Shown here piece after piece: positions 11,389 to 24,300 of a stretch of DNA of 64,000 nt. The notes under the pieces were generated by a model, which had not been told where the DNA came from, made no database searches, and was given only the letters and a program-made list of their open reading frames with translations. Each line of letters opens with the position of its first letter. Within the stretch, counting starts at the first letter, position 1. Source of the stretch: Hyperoodon ampullatus (taxonomy: Eukaryota; Chordata; Mammalia; Artiodactyla; Ziphiidae); contig OX457063.1 in assembly GCA_949752795.1 (NCBI GenBank), positions 70,269,783 to 70,333,782 on the forward strand, read 5' to 3'. Made by a program: the position numbers and the translations under genes.

Positions 11389-12290
11389 ATTAAGTAGAGG
11401 AAAAATTATCCATGATATTACCTCTTTAAATAATACAATTTTGATTTTTGAATATACCCTGTCTTTTTCCATCTGTGTGTATATTTGCCATGATTGTATC
11501 CATTCTCTATTCATAACTTATTCTGCTTTTCATCCAATATTATATGCTAATAAGCACTGCTTTCATATTTTATAATATCTTTTTCTTGAGGTAAAATACA
11601 CATAATATAAAATTTACTATCTTAATCATCTTAAGTTTACAACTTGTAAGATTTCTTAAATATTCAATTTAAAAACTTTACGATTGTTCATCCAGTAAAT
11701 ATAATGTCATTTACCTTATTAGTGTCGAATTGTTAGATATTTAGCCCATTTCCTTTTTTTTCAAAGCCTACAAAATATAATGATGAACAAATTTGTGTAT
11801 ACAGTTGTAAAGTTTTAAAATTTTTTCAAGATAATTTCTCACAGATTAATCATTAGTTTTAATTTACCATGTTAGCAGCAATGTATGACCTTAACACTCT
11901 CATAGTTAACTTTCAAAGACCTCTATGGCAAAACATTTTCATAATGCAAACACTTGTTCCTGGACTATCAGATTTCTTAGTTCATTTTTGATATTTCAGA
12001 TGATCTTAAGTCAAGGCTACATAAATGCTCTGAAACTAAAGTTCTCCAATATAAAATCAATCCCCCTGACCTACAGAATAAATTGCCTTTCTGCTAATCC
12101 TTTATATGAGTAAAGCATGATCTGCAATTAATTGTTTCTATTTTTATTCTTCAAATGAATCTTTATATTATTTTTTTTAAAAAATAGTAGCACAACAATT
12201 GCAGGTATGATGACTAGTAATGATTAGAACGGCTGCTTTGAATCCCATTGGAAATTTTCAGACTTGTCTTTAGCATCAGGTAGACAAGCA
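11389..12290. other. Unassigned AT-rich sequence, possibly very old L1
   Basis: No gene is visible. The stretch near 11585-11640 (aggtaaaatacacataatataaaatttac) resembles a motif common in ancient mammalian L1 3' regions, and 11740-11830 may continue it, but divergence is too high for a firm call. Confidence 0.3.
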
Positions 12291-12306
12291 GATGATTAAT
12301 CATTTT
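12291..12306 (-). repeat. TSD of SINE 12307-12505
   Basis: The 16-mer gatgattaatcatttt is repeated perfectly at 12506-12521, marking a fairly recent insertion. Confidence 0.93.
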
Positions 12307-12505
12307 TTTTTTTTGTGGTACGCGGGCCTCTCACTGTTGTGGCCTCTCCCGTTGCGGAGCACAGGCTCTGGACGCGCAGGCTCAGCGGCCATGGCTCACG
12401 GGCCTAGCCGCTCCGCGGCATGTGGGATCATCCCAGACCGGGGCACGAACCCGTATCCCCTGCATCGGCAGGCGGACTCTCAACCACTGCGCCACCAGGG
12501 AGGCC
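12307..12505 (-). mobile_element. CHR-class tRNA-derived SINE, short form
   Basis: On the minus strand the element starts with ggcctccctggtggcgcagtgg (A box region), has the B box as ggttcgtgcccc, and ends in an A-tail seen here as a T-run at 12307-12314. Length is about 200 bp. CHR SINEs derive from a tRNA (usually given as tRNA-Glu), are transcribed by Pol III and move with L1 enzymes. A perfect 16-bp TSD flanks it. The small open frames inside are SINE translation artefacts. Confidence 0.93.
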
Positions 12506-12521
12506 GATGATTAATCATTTT

Positions 12522-13313
12522 AAAGCTCAGTTTAAAAGATGGAAATACACTTTTATCAAAGGAAAATGTAAATATAAATGGGCTAATAAAGTGTGCAGAT
12601 GTTTAGCAAAAGAAACTGGAAACCTGCTGCCAGTTGTCATATGATTAAATTAAAATTCTAAATATATATACGGCTATATATGAATTTATCAAATACTCTA
12701 TTAAACATGAGTAATTTACACTAAATACAATCTGGCAGAAGAAAAATAAGGTAAAGTTAATTAACCTCTTTTCAATGCAGTGCTGCTCATGATTGCAATG
12801 ATAAAATTCCAAACCAAGTTATTCCGATGGCTAAAGTATTTTGACTTCACACACCAAAGGAGGCAGGGAACAATCTAACTGCTAGGGAGAGTGGGCAAGA
12901 TAGAAGAGGGGACTACTGTAGGAAAATGCATCACCAGAATATTCTAAAAGCTACGGGTCATAATAACAGCCGTTATCACAGATTCTACTGCTATTTATGA
13001 TTATGAGGCCTAAAATACCCCACCCTAGTCCCTTCTAGTATGTGCCCGATTTGGTAATCTGCTCATTTCATTTTCTGATTTTGACTTCTATGACTATTCC
13101 AAGGTTGGTCCTCGTAGGTAGAAGAAGAAGGCAAATCCTACAGGAGGCATCAGAGGTTCTCTAGTAAGAGTATCTTCATAGATATTTGGTAATATCTTCC
13201 TGGAAACTGAAAATCCTTCAAAAGAAGAAAAAGTCCCTAGTTTCACAATTCATGGTGAGAACTAAAATTTTTTAAAAAAGAAAACCTGTCATGGGGAAGT
13301 AATGAACTCTCTC
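12522..13313. other. Unassigned sequence
   Basis: No gene, RNA or repeat recognised. Confidence 0.5.
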
Positions 13314-13480
13314 AGCCAGTGGTCAACACTGGCTGCCTAATTATAGAATCACTGGGAAGCTTCTAAAATATTCTGAAGCCAAGACCCCAAATCAGCTGGA
13401 TCAAAATCTCTAGGGGAGGGGCCTGGTAAATGTCACTTTTGAAATTTCTCCATACTCCAAGTTTCAGCCAGGCTGTAAAT
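13314..13480. mobile_element. MER5A-like DNA transposon remnant (hAT-Charlie)
   Basis: The sequence reads like the MER5 consensus: gtcaacactggctgc near one end, tagaatcactgggaagcttctaaaatattctgaagcc inside, and a degraded inverted end (gtttcagccaggctg) near 13465. MER5 elements are short non-autonomous relatives of hAT transposons, inactive in placental mammals for tens of millions of years. The call is by eye. Confidence 0.65.
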
Positions 13481-13499
13481 AATTCTGCTCCTAATTACT

Positions 13500-13690
13500 C
13501 ATAGTTTTACAGCAGTTTACGGTTTCCAAATCACTTTCTCTTTCATTATCTTGTTTGATCTTCATTAGCAACACAATGAATTAAAGTTCAGAGACTAGTA
13601 TCCTTACTTTACAAATCAAAAAATTTGAAGTTCTAAGAAATTAAGAAACTTCCCCCCAGAAGTACACCATGCAGATTTTAAGATCAGAAA
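13500..13690 (-). mobile_element. MIR SINE remnant
   Basis: The reverse of a MIR core is visible: tttacggtttccaaatcac, then tcttgtttgatcttcat, then ccttactttacaaatcaaaaaatttgaag, in the order expected for a minus-strand MIR (cf. 'cccattttacagatgaggaaactgagg'). It is strongly diverged. Confidence 0.6.
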
Positions 13691-16539
13691 GAAGGAGCAG
13701 AATACAAGGTGTAGAAATTGGAAGGGGTTTGATGCAAAAACTCCAGAAGCTAGGAGGAACATGTAGAAAATGAGACTGAGGCCATCAAAGGCAAATTTTG
13801 CCTGTATTTTTTTTTTCCTACTGTAAATGTTATAAACCCAGAACGTGTAGGGTCCATCACTGAATACTGACGAGGATGGATGTTCAGCAAACCACAAGAG
13901 ACCACAATACACAAAACACCTGCAAGGTGAATTCCATGAGAACCAGCACTTGGTTAGCCTTTTGTTTTCCTACTGTCCCTAGTTAATTCCTAACAACATA
14001 TTTTTGAACGACTAAATCAAAGTAAAATATTAAATTACCTAAAAATATTAAATTGCATTTTTCCAAAACTGTATATGAGATTACATGATCCTGAGAAATA
14101 CTAATTTAAAATCTTTTGTTTCTGGCCTACCCGTCTCTCACCTTTCAGCTACTCCACTTACAGCTTTCTCCACAATTCTCCCAATGTGCTTTTTACCTCC
14201 ATATTTCTTCCTGCAAATCCTCTTGTCACCAGCTGCAATGAGAAAGAATATTTCCTTTTTAGGAGAAGAAAGGATGGAGGGAAATTGATTTGGAAATCAT
14301 AGCATTACTGTTGGTGGGATGGAGCAAAGGTAAAATCTGTGACCATTCCCATTTTAATAATTTATGTTCAGCCACACTTTTGCTCAACTGGGAAATGGGT
14401 AATTTCCCAGGAAACAAACATGAGGCTCTAGCATTTAACACCTCCATCTCCAAGGCTTTGCCTTCATTAAAGGGAGGAAAGATTGCGTGGGAATATTTAG
14501 CTACTAGATATCCCACTTGTGTCACAAATCACAGCAGTGCTGCTTATGACTCACTGGTAGCATTTAGTGGGTCTGTTTCCCATGAGCCTGGCTCTGGGGC
14601 ATCCTTTAATTAAGACTAGTGGACCTTCGTACACTCACCCAGTTGGATTTCAGTTCAAGTGTCAACTTTCAAGGAATAGGGGAATACTTGGGTGACTTCT
14701 GGCTTCTCACATTTGCCCTAGCACCTCAGGATTGAATTTCATCCTGTTCCTTGATGGTCAATAGATTTGATGCCTTTTCACCTTAGCTCAGTTGAGTTCA
14801 CCTGTAGATGAGATAGGCAAGCTCAGCAGAGCAGCAGTCTAATTCTTACTAATTTCTGCAAATTGCTTTCATATGAAGTTGACTTAGGTGCTTCTGAGTA
14901 TAAACTCAGAAAGTATAAACTTTTCATACTGTTTCTTGGCAGATGGCATAGTAATTCTTCTAGTATGGACACAAAGACAGAAAAATATTCCCTTGTTCAC
15001 AAATATTTACTAATAGTTGTAGCATCTGATTATGGGTAATGGTCCAGCCTCCCATACATTCATTTCAGCTAGTGAGTCAGTCTCCCCAGAAGCCTCATTC
15101 TTTGTAACTTTGAGTTCATACAATATTTTAGTGCTAGACCTGGCATTCTCTTCTAAGAGTAATGGCCATTCTCTGACTCCAAAATGGCCAATTCCTGAAT
15201 CATGTCTTTCTTAATTTAGTGAATTCTCATTTGACTGTTTCAATCATATCAGTGCGGTCTTTATGGTTTTCTTTAGTTATTCCAATAACCATCAATTCAG
15301 GTATGATACCACTTTCTGCCAATACCCTCCCCTCATCTTTCCACAACTGTTCCAACAATTTGGCAATTATGATAAGTAATTTCTCAGCTGTAGTATAGTA
15401 TGGTCATGTGCCTATGTAAGATCTAGAATCCTGACTGACAGTCTCCAAAATAATATTTTTTATAAATTTGGTATCTACATAGTCCTGATTCAAAGTAGTG
15501 GCATAGTTTGAGGAAGCGTGATTGGGAACTAAAAGGAGTCTAACAAACACTCAAAAATATTTGCTTGCATGAAAAATGATAAGGCTCTAAATGCATAGTC
15601 CTTAGGTATCCCCTTTACCTGCTTTCTTTATACTTCAGGTATTTTAAACAATCTCATTATATTAGCCCCAGCTTTCCCTTCATGCCCACCTCCCATGCAA
15701 GTATTCTCTTCCTTTCTTCTCTCCTGCAACTCTATCACTGTATGATGTTACGGGATCTAATATCTGTCTTATCAATTAAGAACACTCTCTCTACAGAAGG
15801 AGAGAGAGGAAGCAAAACATGACTATCGTAGGATTCTGGAGAAAAGAAACCTATGAACATTCCAGTGTTAATTCTTGTTGTATCACTAGGGGAGGCCAAA
15901 CTGCATTACAGTTTGAAGTAATGTTTCTTCTACTTACCTGTTCCCTGGACTCCAACCAATTTTCTCTTCTTAGTGTAAAGTCTCAGTAATAGTAATTTGA
16001 GAAAGCATTACATGTTTCATGGAATATAGCCCTCCCAGTTTCTAGAACGGTTGTGGAATCCAAGAATAGCTGTCAGAATATTGCTCCAATTTGAGACCTA
16101 CCAGTATAAACCATGACTGTACTTAGCATCATGGTATGATGTTAGTGGGAGGGAGGGTAATAAAAATCTTCTGAAATTATTAAGAACAAAATGAGAATAG
16201 AAGAAATAGTCTGAAAACATAGAGAGAGCACCAAACTGAAATGCTTCAATGAGGCTGATCTTGAAGATGGGAAAATGAACAATCCAGGTATAAAAATTGA
16301 AAAGTGTTGAATTAATTTGGATAAAAATTTGGCTTACCTTTGGTTTTGCTGAGAAGTAGGGACAGGAACTAGTTTGATAGGAAGAGAGGGAGGCTGGCTA
16401 AGGTTTTTGTTTTTCCTGTTCTCTCCTGCTAAGTCACCATCATATGGCTGCTTCCATTACAGAAGGCCATAGGCCTATCAGATAGCCCTTCCCATCTTTT
16501 TTCTTTCTCTCTTTGTTTTTGGTAGTATTACATATACTT
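13691..16539. other. Unassigned sequence
   Basis: About 2.8 kb with only short open frames (107 codons at most, 14290-14613) that show no domain, signal or codon pattern to support a gene. No repeat recognised with confidence. Confidence 0.45.
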
Positions 16540-16803
16540 CTAATTTTTTTTTTAATTTTAACTTTATATTGGAGTAGAGTTGATTAACAATGTTCTGTCA
16601 GTTTCAGGTGTATAGCAAAGTGATTCAGTTATACATATACATGCATCTATTCTTTTTAAAATTCTTTTCCCATTTAGGTTGTTACAGCGTATTGGGCAGA
16701 GTTCCCTGTGCTATACAGTAGGTCCTTGTTGGTTATCTATTTTAAATATTGCAGTGTGTACACGTCAATCCCAAACTCCCAATCTGTCCCTCCACCCGAT
16801 CTT
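16540..16803 (-). mobile_element. L1 3'-end fragment, 5'-truncated
   Basis: Read on the minus strand this is an L1 3' UTR of the older artiodactyl type: gggattgacgtgtacacactgc, then aaggacctactgtatagcacaggg, then atatgtataactgaatcactt, ending aatcaactctactccaatataaag with an A-tail (the T-run at 16540-16552). Only about 260 bp remain. I could not find a clear TSD. Confidence 0.75.
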
Positions 16804-19800
16804 CCCACACAGTTTCTCGTTCTTGTTTCCTCCTTGCTTGTCCTTTGGTACTGCAGTATCCCTTGTAAACCCCACCCACTCTTTTACAAATGGTTCCTTT
16901 ATCAAATTCCTCTCAGTTGAGTTCAAGTGTGCTGTTTCCTAACAGCACCCTAATTCAGAATTCTTAAAAGGAAAAAAAAAAAAAAGATTGCCATGCTCTG
17001 AAACAACGTTGTGAATAATTTCCGAACAAAATTATTTTTTGTTCTTATCCTACATCAACTTCCCACAATCTTCTCCTATCAATATTCTTTATAGTGTGAT
17101 ATATCCTCATACATCCAAGCTAAAGGAAAATATTCTATCACATAAAATACAAAAAAAGTTTTATTAAAAATTATATTATTTGTCTTTGTATTGCATTATA
17201 ATTTGTGGTGTGAGATGGGGAATACATTTCTCTTCAGAGATTTCTTGTGTTTGTGTCCCCAAATCAGTTTGCTTTTGAGGGTTGAGAGTGAGAAGACTGC
17301 TGATTTATAGAAAAAATCTATCCTGAGATGAAAAATATGACTGTAGTTTTAAGAAAGTATTGATCTGACCTCCCTGTAACATACACGTTAACTTCCTCCT
17401 AAATGCAAGCCATGTTAGCCTCACACAGAAACAGAATGATTTGAAGAATGTTAGGGGAGCCTCCAATAACCCCAAAAGTATCTCCCTCCCTACAAGTGTC
17501 ATAATGTTTAAAAGGTTTCCATTAGTGATTCTCTGGGTTTGGTTAAGCAATTGGTTAACCATTGCCCTTTTCTTTCTATCTTCTCTCTATCCTCTTCTTT
17601 GCAGAAACATTTATCTATATGGCAGGAGCCACATAATAAATCATTAATAGCTTACAGCGAATTTTCTATCAGATCTTCTCTTGTTAGCAAGAGAAGGCCT
17701 GCAAGCTGCCTAAGAGAACAGGGCTTTTGTAAACATGAGAGGGGGGACTAGCAAACAGAGAAGGAAAGTGCAGCATAGAGATGCTTTATGTGCTTCATAA
17801 TTGATGTAATTTACAATGCACACTTCTGTAGGTGGGCAACACAAGTTTCTCAGTAAAGCCCTTAAAAAGAGACAGAGAAGGACAAGTAAAGAGGAAAAAG
17901 AAAAGAAAAAGAGGTAGCACTTCGGAAACTTTCCATTAAATCCACATAGTAACCCATGAGTTAATTGCCGTAAACTAAATTATGAAATATTTTCTGACTG
18001 CCCCTATTCCCTACTTGTGATATAACAAATTGTTCTATAACCTCTTGCTAAAGACTGAGCTCATAATGACATAAAACACCATTCTCACAAGCTTTTACCT
18101 GCATGTGGGTAACTGCAAAACCCAAAAAATTCTTCAAGGACTGAATCTCTAATAGTGGAATATCGGTCCCAATGACAGATGGTTTGAGCTTCAGGAAGCC
18201 TCACGTGGTCCTCAGTCCCATCACAGAGGTGATCAGAAAGCCTGCAAATATGTAAATCAGCCTTAATCTGGGTATCAGTGATTATGTGAATGGCTCCTCT
18301 GCAAAGTTCCACCCTCGTTGTACACTTTCAACTTTTCTACCTTCCATGACTTAAAGTCATAGACCACCTAAGTATTAAGAAAGTAAAAAAGTAATCAGAT
18401 TTAGGAAGTGTAGTAGATATATGCTAAGAATAACCACAATAACAAAACAGAAGCAGCTGTAACAAAACCTTGGTGCTGGGGAGAAAGAAGGCATATCCTT
18501 TAATTCTCTGAGATAAGCTGCTCATTTGTTTGAATATGTTCCAAATTTCTCCTAAATTATATGCTCAGAGCAAGTCTGGTTTAGCTTCACACAGGCCTCT
18601 CTGAGAATTCCTTTATGCCCAGATGTGTGTTCTATTCTTGAATCATAATTTTTTCTTTCTCTGTTGAATTTGTTGAATCACTCAGTTTGAACGATTTTTC
18701 TAACTCAAATATCTTTTTGGTTGGCACCTGGTGACACTCTCTGAGAGACCTGCTCTTGCTGTCTTCAAAAGGAACATTTTACTCTACCCTAAACTCTAAG
18801 CATATTTATTATTGATGGCTCAACAATTGTGCTGCAAAGATTTAAGTCCTTTAGCAGCACCCTCAGTGTCTCTTCATTATTTGCTTATTATTTTTTCTAA
18901 TTTAGTATCATGTACAAGACAGAAGTCTTGCTTTCTAAACCATCAATCAGCTCAACATTACAGATAATGATAAAGTTAGTGTGTAAATGTTCCCAGTTGC
19001 CATTACAAAGACAAATATAAGGGGCTACATTTCCATATTTTTACTGCAAGTTTCTAATTCCATGTTGTCAATTCCTGAAAGGAGTATTTATTTCCCTCAC
19101 TATTGTGGGCTGAACGTGCTGGTAAAATCCTTTCTTGTTCAAATATTCTGCAATTTCATGCCTCTTCCGTTTCCCATTAATACATTTTCATGTAATTTTT
19201 CTGGTTTTCATATCTTAAATTATCTTCCCTGCTTCACAGTTGTAAGTAGAAAAATAAAGACCTCCTTTGGGTTGACATTTAAAGGTTTATTATTCTCTCT
19301 CTGATATATGAGCTTAATTCTCATTAACACTAAAATGAGCCAGCGGAGAAAAAAAATCTGCCTTCAAAGATCCTGGGATAAATAATGTAACATAGTCTCT
19401 TTCTTTCCTCCACACTAAAATGATATTAAACAATTCCACATTCTTTCAAAGTAAGCTTTTAAAAGTTTAATACTGTCTGCTTTCACTTTTCAAGGGAGTG
19501 CTAATGCTGTCCTGGAGTCTGGTTGCTTTGTTAGGAATTCTTTTTCCTCAAAATAGATTTAACACATCTGCTTCCATTCCATTTTTTATATTTGTCCTTT
19601 AAATTTAAAGCAACCTCAAATCACCAAGTTCTTTGAAATTAAACATAAATCATGTATTCCTTTGGGAAATATGTTCACTTGGTCGTCTTGGGACTTAGGG
19701 AGCTCAGTAGTCAAGGTAAATTTTTTTAAATTGAAAACTTAACACAGGTATTTAAATCAATATTTGTACTTAATAAAATTTTTTTTCAGAATCCCTTTCT

Positions 19801-20715
19801 GCTATGTATTTTTACCAGTTTCTTTCTTTGTACATTTATTTCTCTCTCCTATTAGAATATTTCAGGCTAAAGTCAAAACTACCTAGGCTCTGCTAGGAAC
19901 TACTAGAAACACAATTTGTTTCTTTGGGCCTTTAAATCGTACCCTTTCACTCTGCATCAGCAGAGAATACATCCTGCCATATTAGTCTGATGGTGATTTT
20001 ATATAACTCTTCACAGATGACCTATCATCTAAATCTGCTGTGTTTCTCTCTCCATCATGAACCCTAATTACCAAAATGATATTAAAACCTGGGATTTTCT
20101 GAGATGGAAAACACTTGTATTTTCTGGAACAAATATTAAATTTCCCAAAGGGATAAGAAGTTGTCAATTTTGCAAGGTGGGTGACAATTATCAGAAGTCT
20201 TTCCTCAGGGATTTTAACTTCAGTGGATAGCCTTCTATCCACTACAGTAGTTTTGAAAACAGAAGTTCTCCAGGAATAGGAGGTACAGGTACTTGTATTG
20301 GTGCTAACTTCAATTCCCATCTGGAGTCCCCTTTCCAGAATTTTCCACTTGCTCAAATTCTCCTTCCTCAAGTTTCAGTTGTTAATGCTGATCAAGATTA
20401 TCTCAGGGTTCAGTTTTGTGTAACAGACTGTATGCAGAGATAACAAGATAGCTAGAGTTTTCATATCTGATGGGCCTTACTGTTTCAGCAGTCCGGATAG
20501 TGGAGCAACATTTTCCATAAGCTTGTCTGATACGTAGGGTCACATACTGCGTAAGTCCTCTAATGCAGGTTTTGACCCTTCCTATGTCAGACATAGAAAT
20601 GTGGACCAGCTAACTTGGGCTTCATTCATGGAAAACCAAAAGTCAAATGTATTAAATCTCAACTGTGTTTTCCTCAATTTGACAAGACATTGGCCTTTAA
20701 CACCAAGTTTTATCA
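16804..20715. other. Unassigned sequence
   Basis: No gene or confident repeat. A short A-run lies at 16971-16985. The first 150 bp (16804-16950) have the feel of a degraded LTR end, but I cannot name it. Open frames stay below about 110 codons and look random. Confidence 0.4.
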
Positions 20716-20868
20716 GTGCTTCTCAGACTTCAGTGTGTCTGAGACTCTCTGAAAACCTTATGGTGCAGATTCTTATCCAGTAGGTCTGGAATTATCATGG
20801 GGTTCTGTATTTCTAACAACCTCCCTGGTGATGGTGATGCTGGTCCACAGACCACACTCTGAGAAATA
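20716..20868. mobile_element. MER5A-like DNA transposon remnant
   Basis: It starts cagtgcttctcagacttcag and ends ccacactctgagaaataag, close to the inverted ends of MER5A (cagtggttctcaaacttg ... gagaaccactg). The interior shows cagattcttatccagtaggtctgg and tttctaacaacctccctggtg as expected. Confidence 0.75.
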
Positions 20869-20889
20869 AGAGACTCCAGAAACTTAGAA

Positions 20890-21045
20890 GTTCTCAGATT
20901 TTGATGTGCCAAAGAACTTCCTGGCAAACTCATTTAAAATGCAGAGTCCCAAACTCCATGCCCAGAGGATCTCAGGTGGAGCGCAGGCATCAAGTTTTTG
21001 AAAAGCACTCCTGATGCTTAGGCTTCAGGGCATCAGCAGACCACT
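20890..21045. mobile_element. Second MER5-like remnant
   Basis: It lies next to the previous copy: gttctcagattttgatgtgcc, then aatgcagagtcccaaactcc and a degraded end near 21045. It resembles MER5 or a related Charlie element. Two adjacent hAT remnants may be separate insertions. Confidence 0.5.
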
Positions 21046-21109
21046 TGTTAAGTAGGACAAGTTCGGGATGAGCGGGATTCAACTTTGGGCAAGGCATCAG
21101 GCCAAGGTG

Positions 21110-21200
21110 CCATTCTTGGCTTTATGACTTACTAAGTCTGTGATCTGAGATAAGTAGCATCTTTTAGGCATAGTTCCCAAGGCTTTAAAGTGGGTTTTGT
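21110..21200 (+). mobile_element. Possible MIR fragment
   Basis: The run ggctttatgacttactaagtctgtgatctgagataagtagc fits the part of MIR that reads 'cttactagctgtgtgaccttgggcaagt'. It is short and diverged. Confidence 0.35.
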
Positions 21201-22227
21201 ATCATCTGCTCCATTGGCATCCTTGCATTGCTGTGAAGTTCCAGTGGGATCATATATGTTTATGAACTGTACAAATGTAAGTTGTCTGACCACCCTCACC
21301 CTCTGTAATCATTTTCAGAGTCATTTGATACTGAGATGTCACCACCTTCTCCCTGACGTGGTGCCAGTCCCGCTTTTCCATGCTTTGAAATATTCAGAGA
21401 GGATCACAGTAGAATGCTCTGAGGGAGTCCTGGAACCTCACCATTAAGCCTCAGATGCTGAGAAACGCAGCAGAGCATTTACTTAGGAGAGTTAGCCAGA
21501 GAGACAGCTCCACCTGCGTCTGTTAGAGTTGGCTATCATTCAGGTCAGAATAATTGCAGAGGCAATTTTGAATCTATAAATCCCCAATCTCCTAAGAGAT
21601 CACTTTTCTCTTCACACTCCAATAATACCTTTATATTCTTTTATCCTTGGAGCCTAAGCCTTTGGTTTAGAGACCTGTATGATGCAGTGACAATTTCTTT
21701 TTTTCCTCCCTGATGAGTAAAAAAGAGGATCAGTGACCTGTGGTGTTTGCATCAGACACGTCTCTGAGGCTAAAGTGATGACGGTGTTTTTGATAAACTG
21801 AAAACAATGCAAGTGTCAGGTGATACTCTAGCTCTTCTATTTCTTCCATTTCACTGAACATCTATTCAATCTCATAGTCCCATCAGCCAGCAGAAATATC
21901 CTCTCATCTTTCCGAGTGCATCCCCTTCCACTCCCAGCTCCCTCACATTCGACATCTGTTGTTTATTCAAGATGCAGGAAATTCCCATTTGGGAGAGATC
22001 ATAATTCAAAGACACATGAATGTACAATCCCTTGGAAATAAGTATCTGAGCCAATACAAAATCCAAAGTATTGACTTTAAAAATAAAATTAAGTGAAATT
22101 GAATATGTAAAAATGCTCTAAAAAGTATCTGAATCCACATTCATGCCAAAAGATGGATAAACACATATATACACATATATGCACAAACAAATTTTAACCC
22201 TTTATAACTCAAAAGAATTTCATATGC
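21201..22227. other. Unassigned sequence
   Basis: No gene or confident repeat recognised. Confidence 0.45.
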
Positions 22228-22241
22228 AAAACTTGCACTGA
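22228..22241 (+). repeat. TSD of composite L1 3'-end insertion
   Basis: The 14-mer aaaacttgcactga recurs at 22648-22661 after a 14-A tail. Confidence 0.8.
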
Positions 22242-22647
22242 ACCAACAAGGACCTACTATATAGCATAGGGAACTCTGTTCAATATTGTACACTTGAAAC
22301 TATCATGACATTGTTAATCAACTCTCCTCCAATATAAAATCAAAACTTAAAAAAAAGTATTAGGGATATAATGTACAACATGATAAATATAATTAATATA
22401 ATTAATACTGCATGTTATAGATGAAAGTTTTTAAGAGAGTAAGAGTTCCTAAGAGTTCTCATCACAAAGAAAAATATTTTTTTCTTCTATTTCTTTAATT
22501 TTGTATCTACCTGAGATGATGGATGTTCACTAGACTTAGTGTGATAATCATTTCATGAGGTATGTAAGTCAAGTCATTACGCTGTACACCTTAAACTTAT
22601 ACAGTGCTGTATGTTAATTATATTTGATAAAACTGAAGAAAAAAAAA
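22242..22647 (+). mobile_element. Composite L1 3'-end insertion (two 3' UTR types in one event)
   Basis: The first 115 bp (to about 22355) are an artiodactyl-type L1 3' end: aggacctactatatagcataggg, acacttgaaactatcatgac, aatcaactctcctccaatata. The rest (about 22360-22647) reads as an older L1MA-type 3' UTR: gggatataatgtacaacatg, aagagttctcatcacaaag, tgtacaccttaaacttatac, then an A-tail. One 14-bp TSD brackets both, so they probably arrived together, either as 3' read-through or as a copy of an already joined template. Confidence 0.65.
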
Positions 22648-22945
22648 AAAACTTGCACTGAGCACAGTTGAGTTGGTGAGTCTCTGTGAGACTTGCAGAA
22701 AGAAAGATGATTCCTGGGAACCTGAGTACTGTGAAGATCTCCAGGAAAGTCCTTCCCATTGTAAATGCTCACCACTCATCTGCCTGCACCCAACCCCATA
22801 TATCTTCCCTAGAAGACTGATTCCTGAAATTTTAACTAGACAGTCTTTGGACTTTCTTTGGAGTTAAAAAAGAAAAGACCATATGTTAAACTGTCATTTG
22901 AATAGAACTCCATGTGAGTAAATCTCCTTCTTTCAGATAGATTTC

Positions 22946-23454
22946 TGTATTTGTTTCCTGTTGTTACTGTAACAAATTACCACAAATTTAGCAGCTTAAA
23001 ACAACACAAACTACTTACAGTTCTGGAAGACAGAAGATCAAACTGGGTTTCACGTCTAAAATCAAGGTTTTAGCAGGGCTGCATTTCTCCTGGAAGCTCT
23101 AGGGGAAAATTCATTCCCTTGCCTTGTCCAGCTTGTAGAGGTCACCCACATGCCTTGGCTCATGGCCCCTTCCTACATCTTCCTAGCCAATAGTATATCT
23201 TCAAACATCTCTTTCTTTCTCTGACCTCTGTTTTCACCTTCATATCTCCTTCTCTGACTCTTCTGTCTCCCTCTTCCATCTTTTAAGGGCCCCTGTGATT
23301 ACATTGAGCCAATCCACATAACCCAGGATAATCTCCTCATCTCAAGGTCCTTAATCACATCTGCAAAATCTATTTTGCCATAGAAAGTAACATTAGCAAA
23401 TTTCAGGGATCTGGACGTGAATATCTTTGGGAGTCCATTATTCTGCCTACCACT
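22946..23454 (-). mobile_element. MLT1-type solo LTR (ERVL-MaLR)
   Basis: Read on the minus strand it begins tagtggtaggcagaataatgg and ends in the typical MLT1 tail (gtttgtgttgttttaagctgc..., then taatttgttacagtaacaac). Diagnostic inner blocks are present in reverse: aacccaggataatctcctcatctc and gtgattacattgagcc. About 510 bp, no internal region nearby, so it is a solo LTR of an ancient MaLR element. It has no coding capacity. Confidence 0.8.
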
Positions 23455-23721
23455 ATATCTAGAAAATTACTCTAGAAAGAGGTTGACTTTGATAATAGAA
23501 CACAGGTAGCAAAGGATTTAGGAGGCAGGACCTGGGTAAGAATGGGTCGACACCAAAGTAAAAATATTGAGCACCTGTAAAAGAGAAGCTCAAATTAGGG
23601 AGAAAAGCCCTAACAAAAAAAAGATGAAAAACGATGAAGGAAAATTTCACCTACTTCATAGTTTTGCTTTGTCTCTGCTACAAAATAAAAAATATGTAGG
23701 TGGTAAGCACAAATATTCTTA

Positions 23722-23790
23722 TGACTATATATACATATATGTATATACATAAATATGTATATACATATAAACATATTTGATGGGAATTAT
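23722..23790. repeat. TA/TATG-rich microsatellite
   Basis: Imperfect repeats of atatac/atatgtat (tatatacatatatgtatatacat). No gene. Confidence 0.85.
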
Positions 23791-23894
23791 ACTGGTTGTT
23801 TATTCATGGTATCATATGGGTAATTTTTCCTTCTATTTTTCTGTAATTTCTCTTGAATATACCTTCTAATATTCTCTGCTCCTGCTGTGAACTG

Positions 23895-24300
23895 CCCTAG
23901 TCCAGGTTATATCTCTTCTCCCTGGGGTTACTACAGTAGCCTCTAAAATTGTCTCTTTATTTTTATGTTTGCTCCTTTAATCTCTTCTCCAAGCATCATC
24001 CAAAAATAGAATTCTAAACTGCTTATCTGCCACCTTAGTCCCTGCTGCTTCTCCACCCTCAGCTTTTGGCTGGCTTTTCTCACACGCTCTGCTTCAGCCA
24101 CACTGAACTTCCTGATGGTCCTTGAAACCAGACCACCTGCTGTGTTCTCCCAGAGAACCCTGAATACCTCCCCTACTATTTCACGCTGTCCTGATTTTTA
24201 ACTAAACTCTATCTCCTTAAAAGCAGGGATTGTTATACCCAGGATTTGACATGATGCCCAGCATATAATAATTCTTAGCAATTGTGCTTAATAAATAATG
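23895..24300 (+). mobile_element. LINE-2 (L2) 3' remnant
   Basis: The pattern matches the L2 3' region: gggttactacagtagcctc, later cttcagccacactgaacttcctg, then taaaagcagggattgttatacccaggatttgacatgatgcccagcatataataat and ataaataatgaatg at the end. It is diverged but the order of motifs is right. Confidence 0.65.

Noticed and set aside
14290..14613. 107-codon plus-strand open frame, possible small gene
   Set aside because: No recognisable family, no start context or splice evidence, and a length expected by chance. The minus strand is also open there (14259-14525), which suggests local lack of stops.
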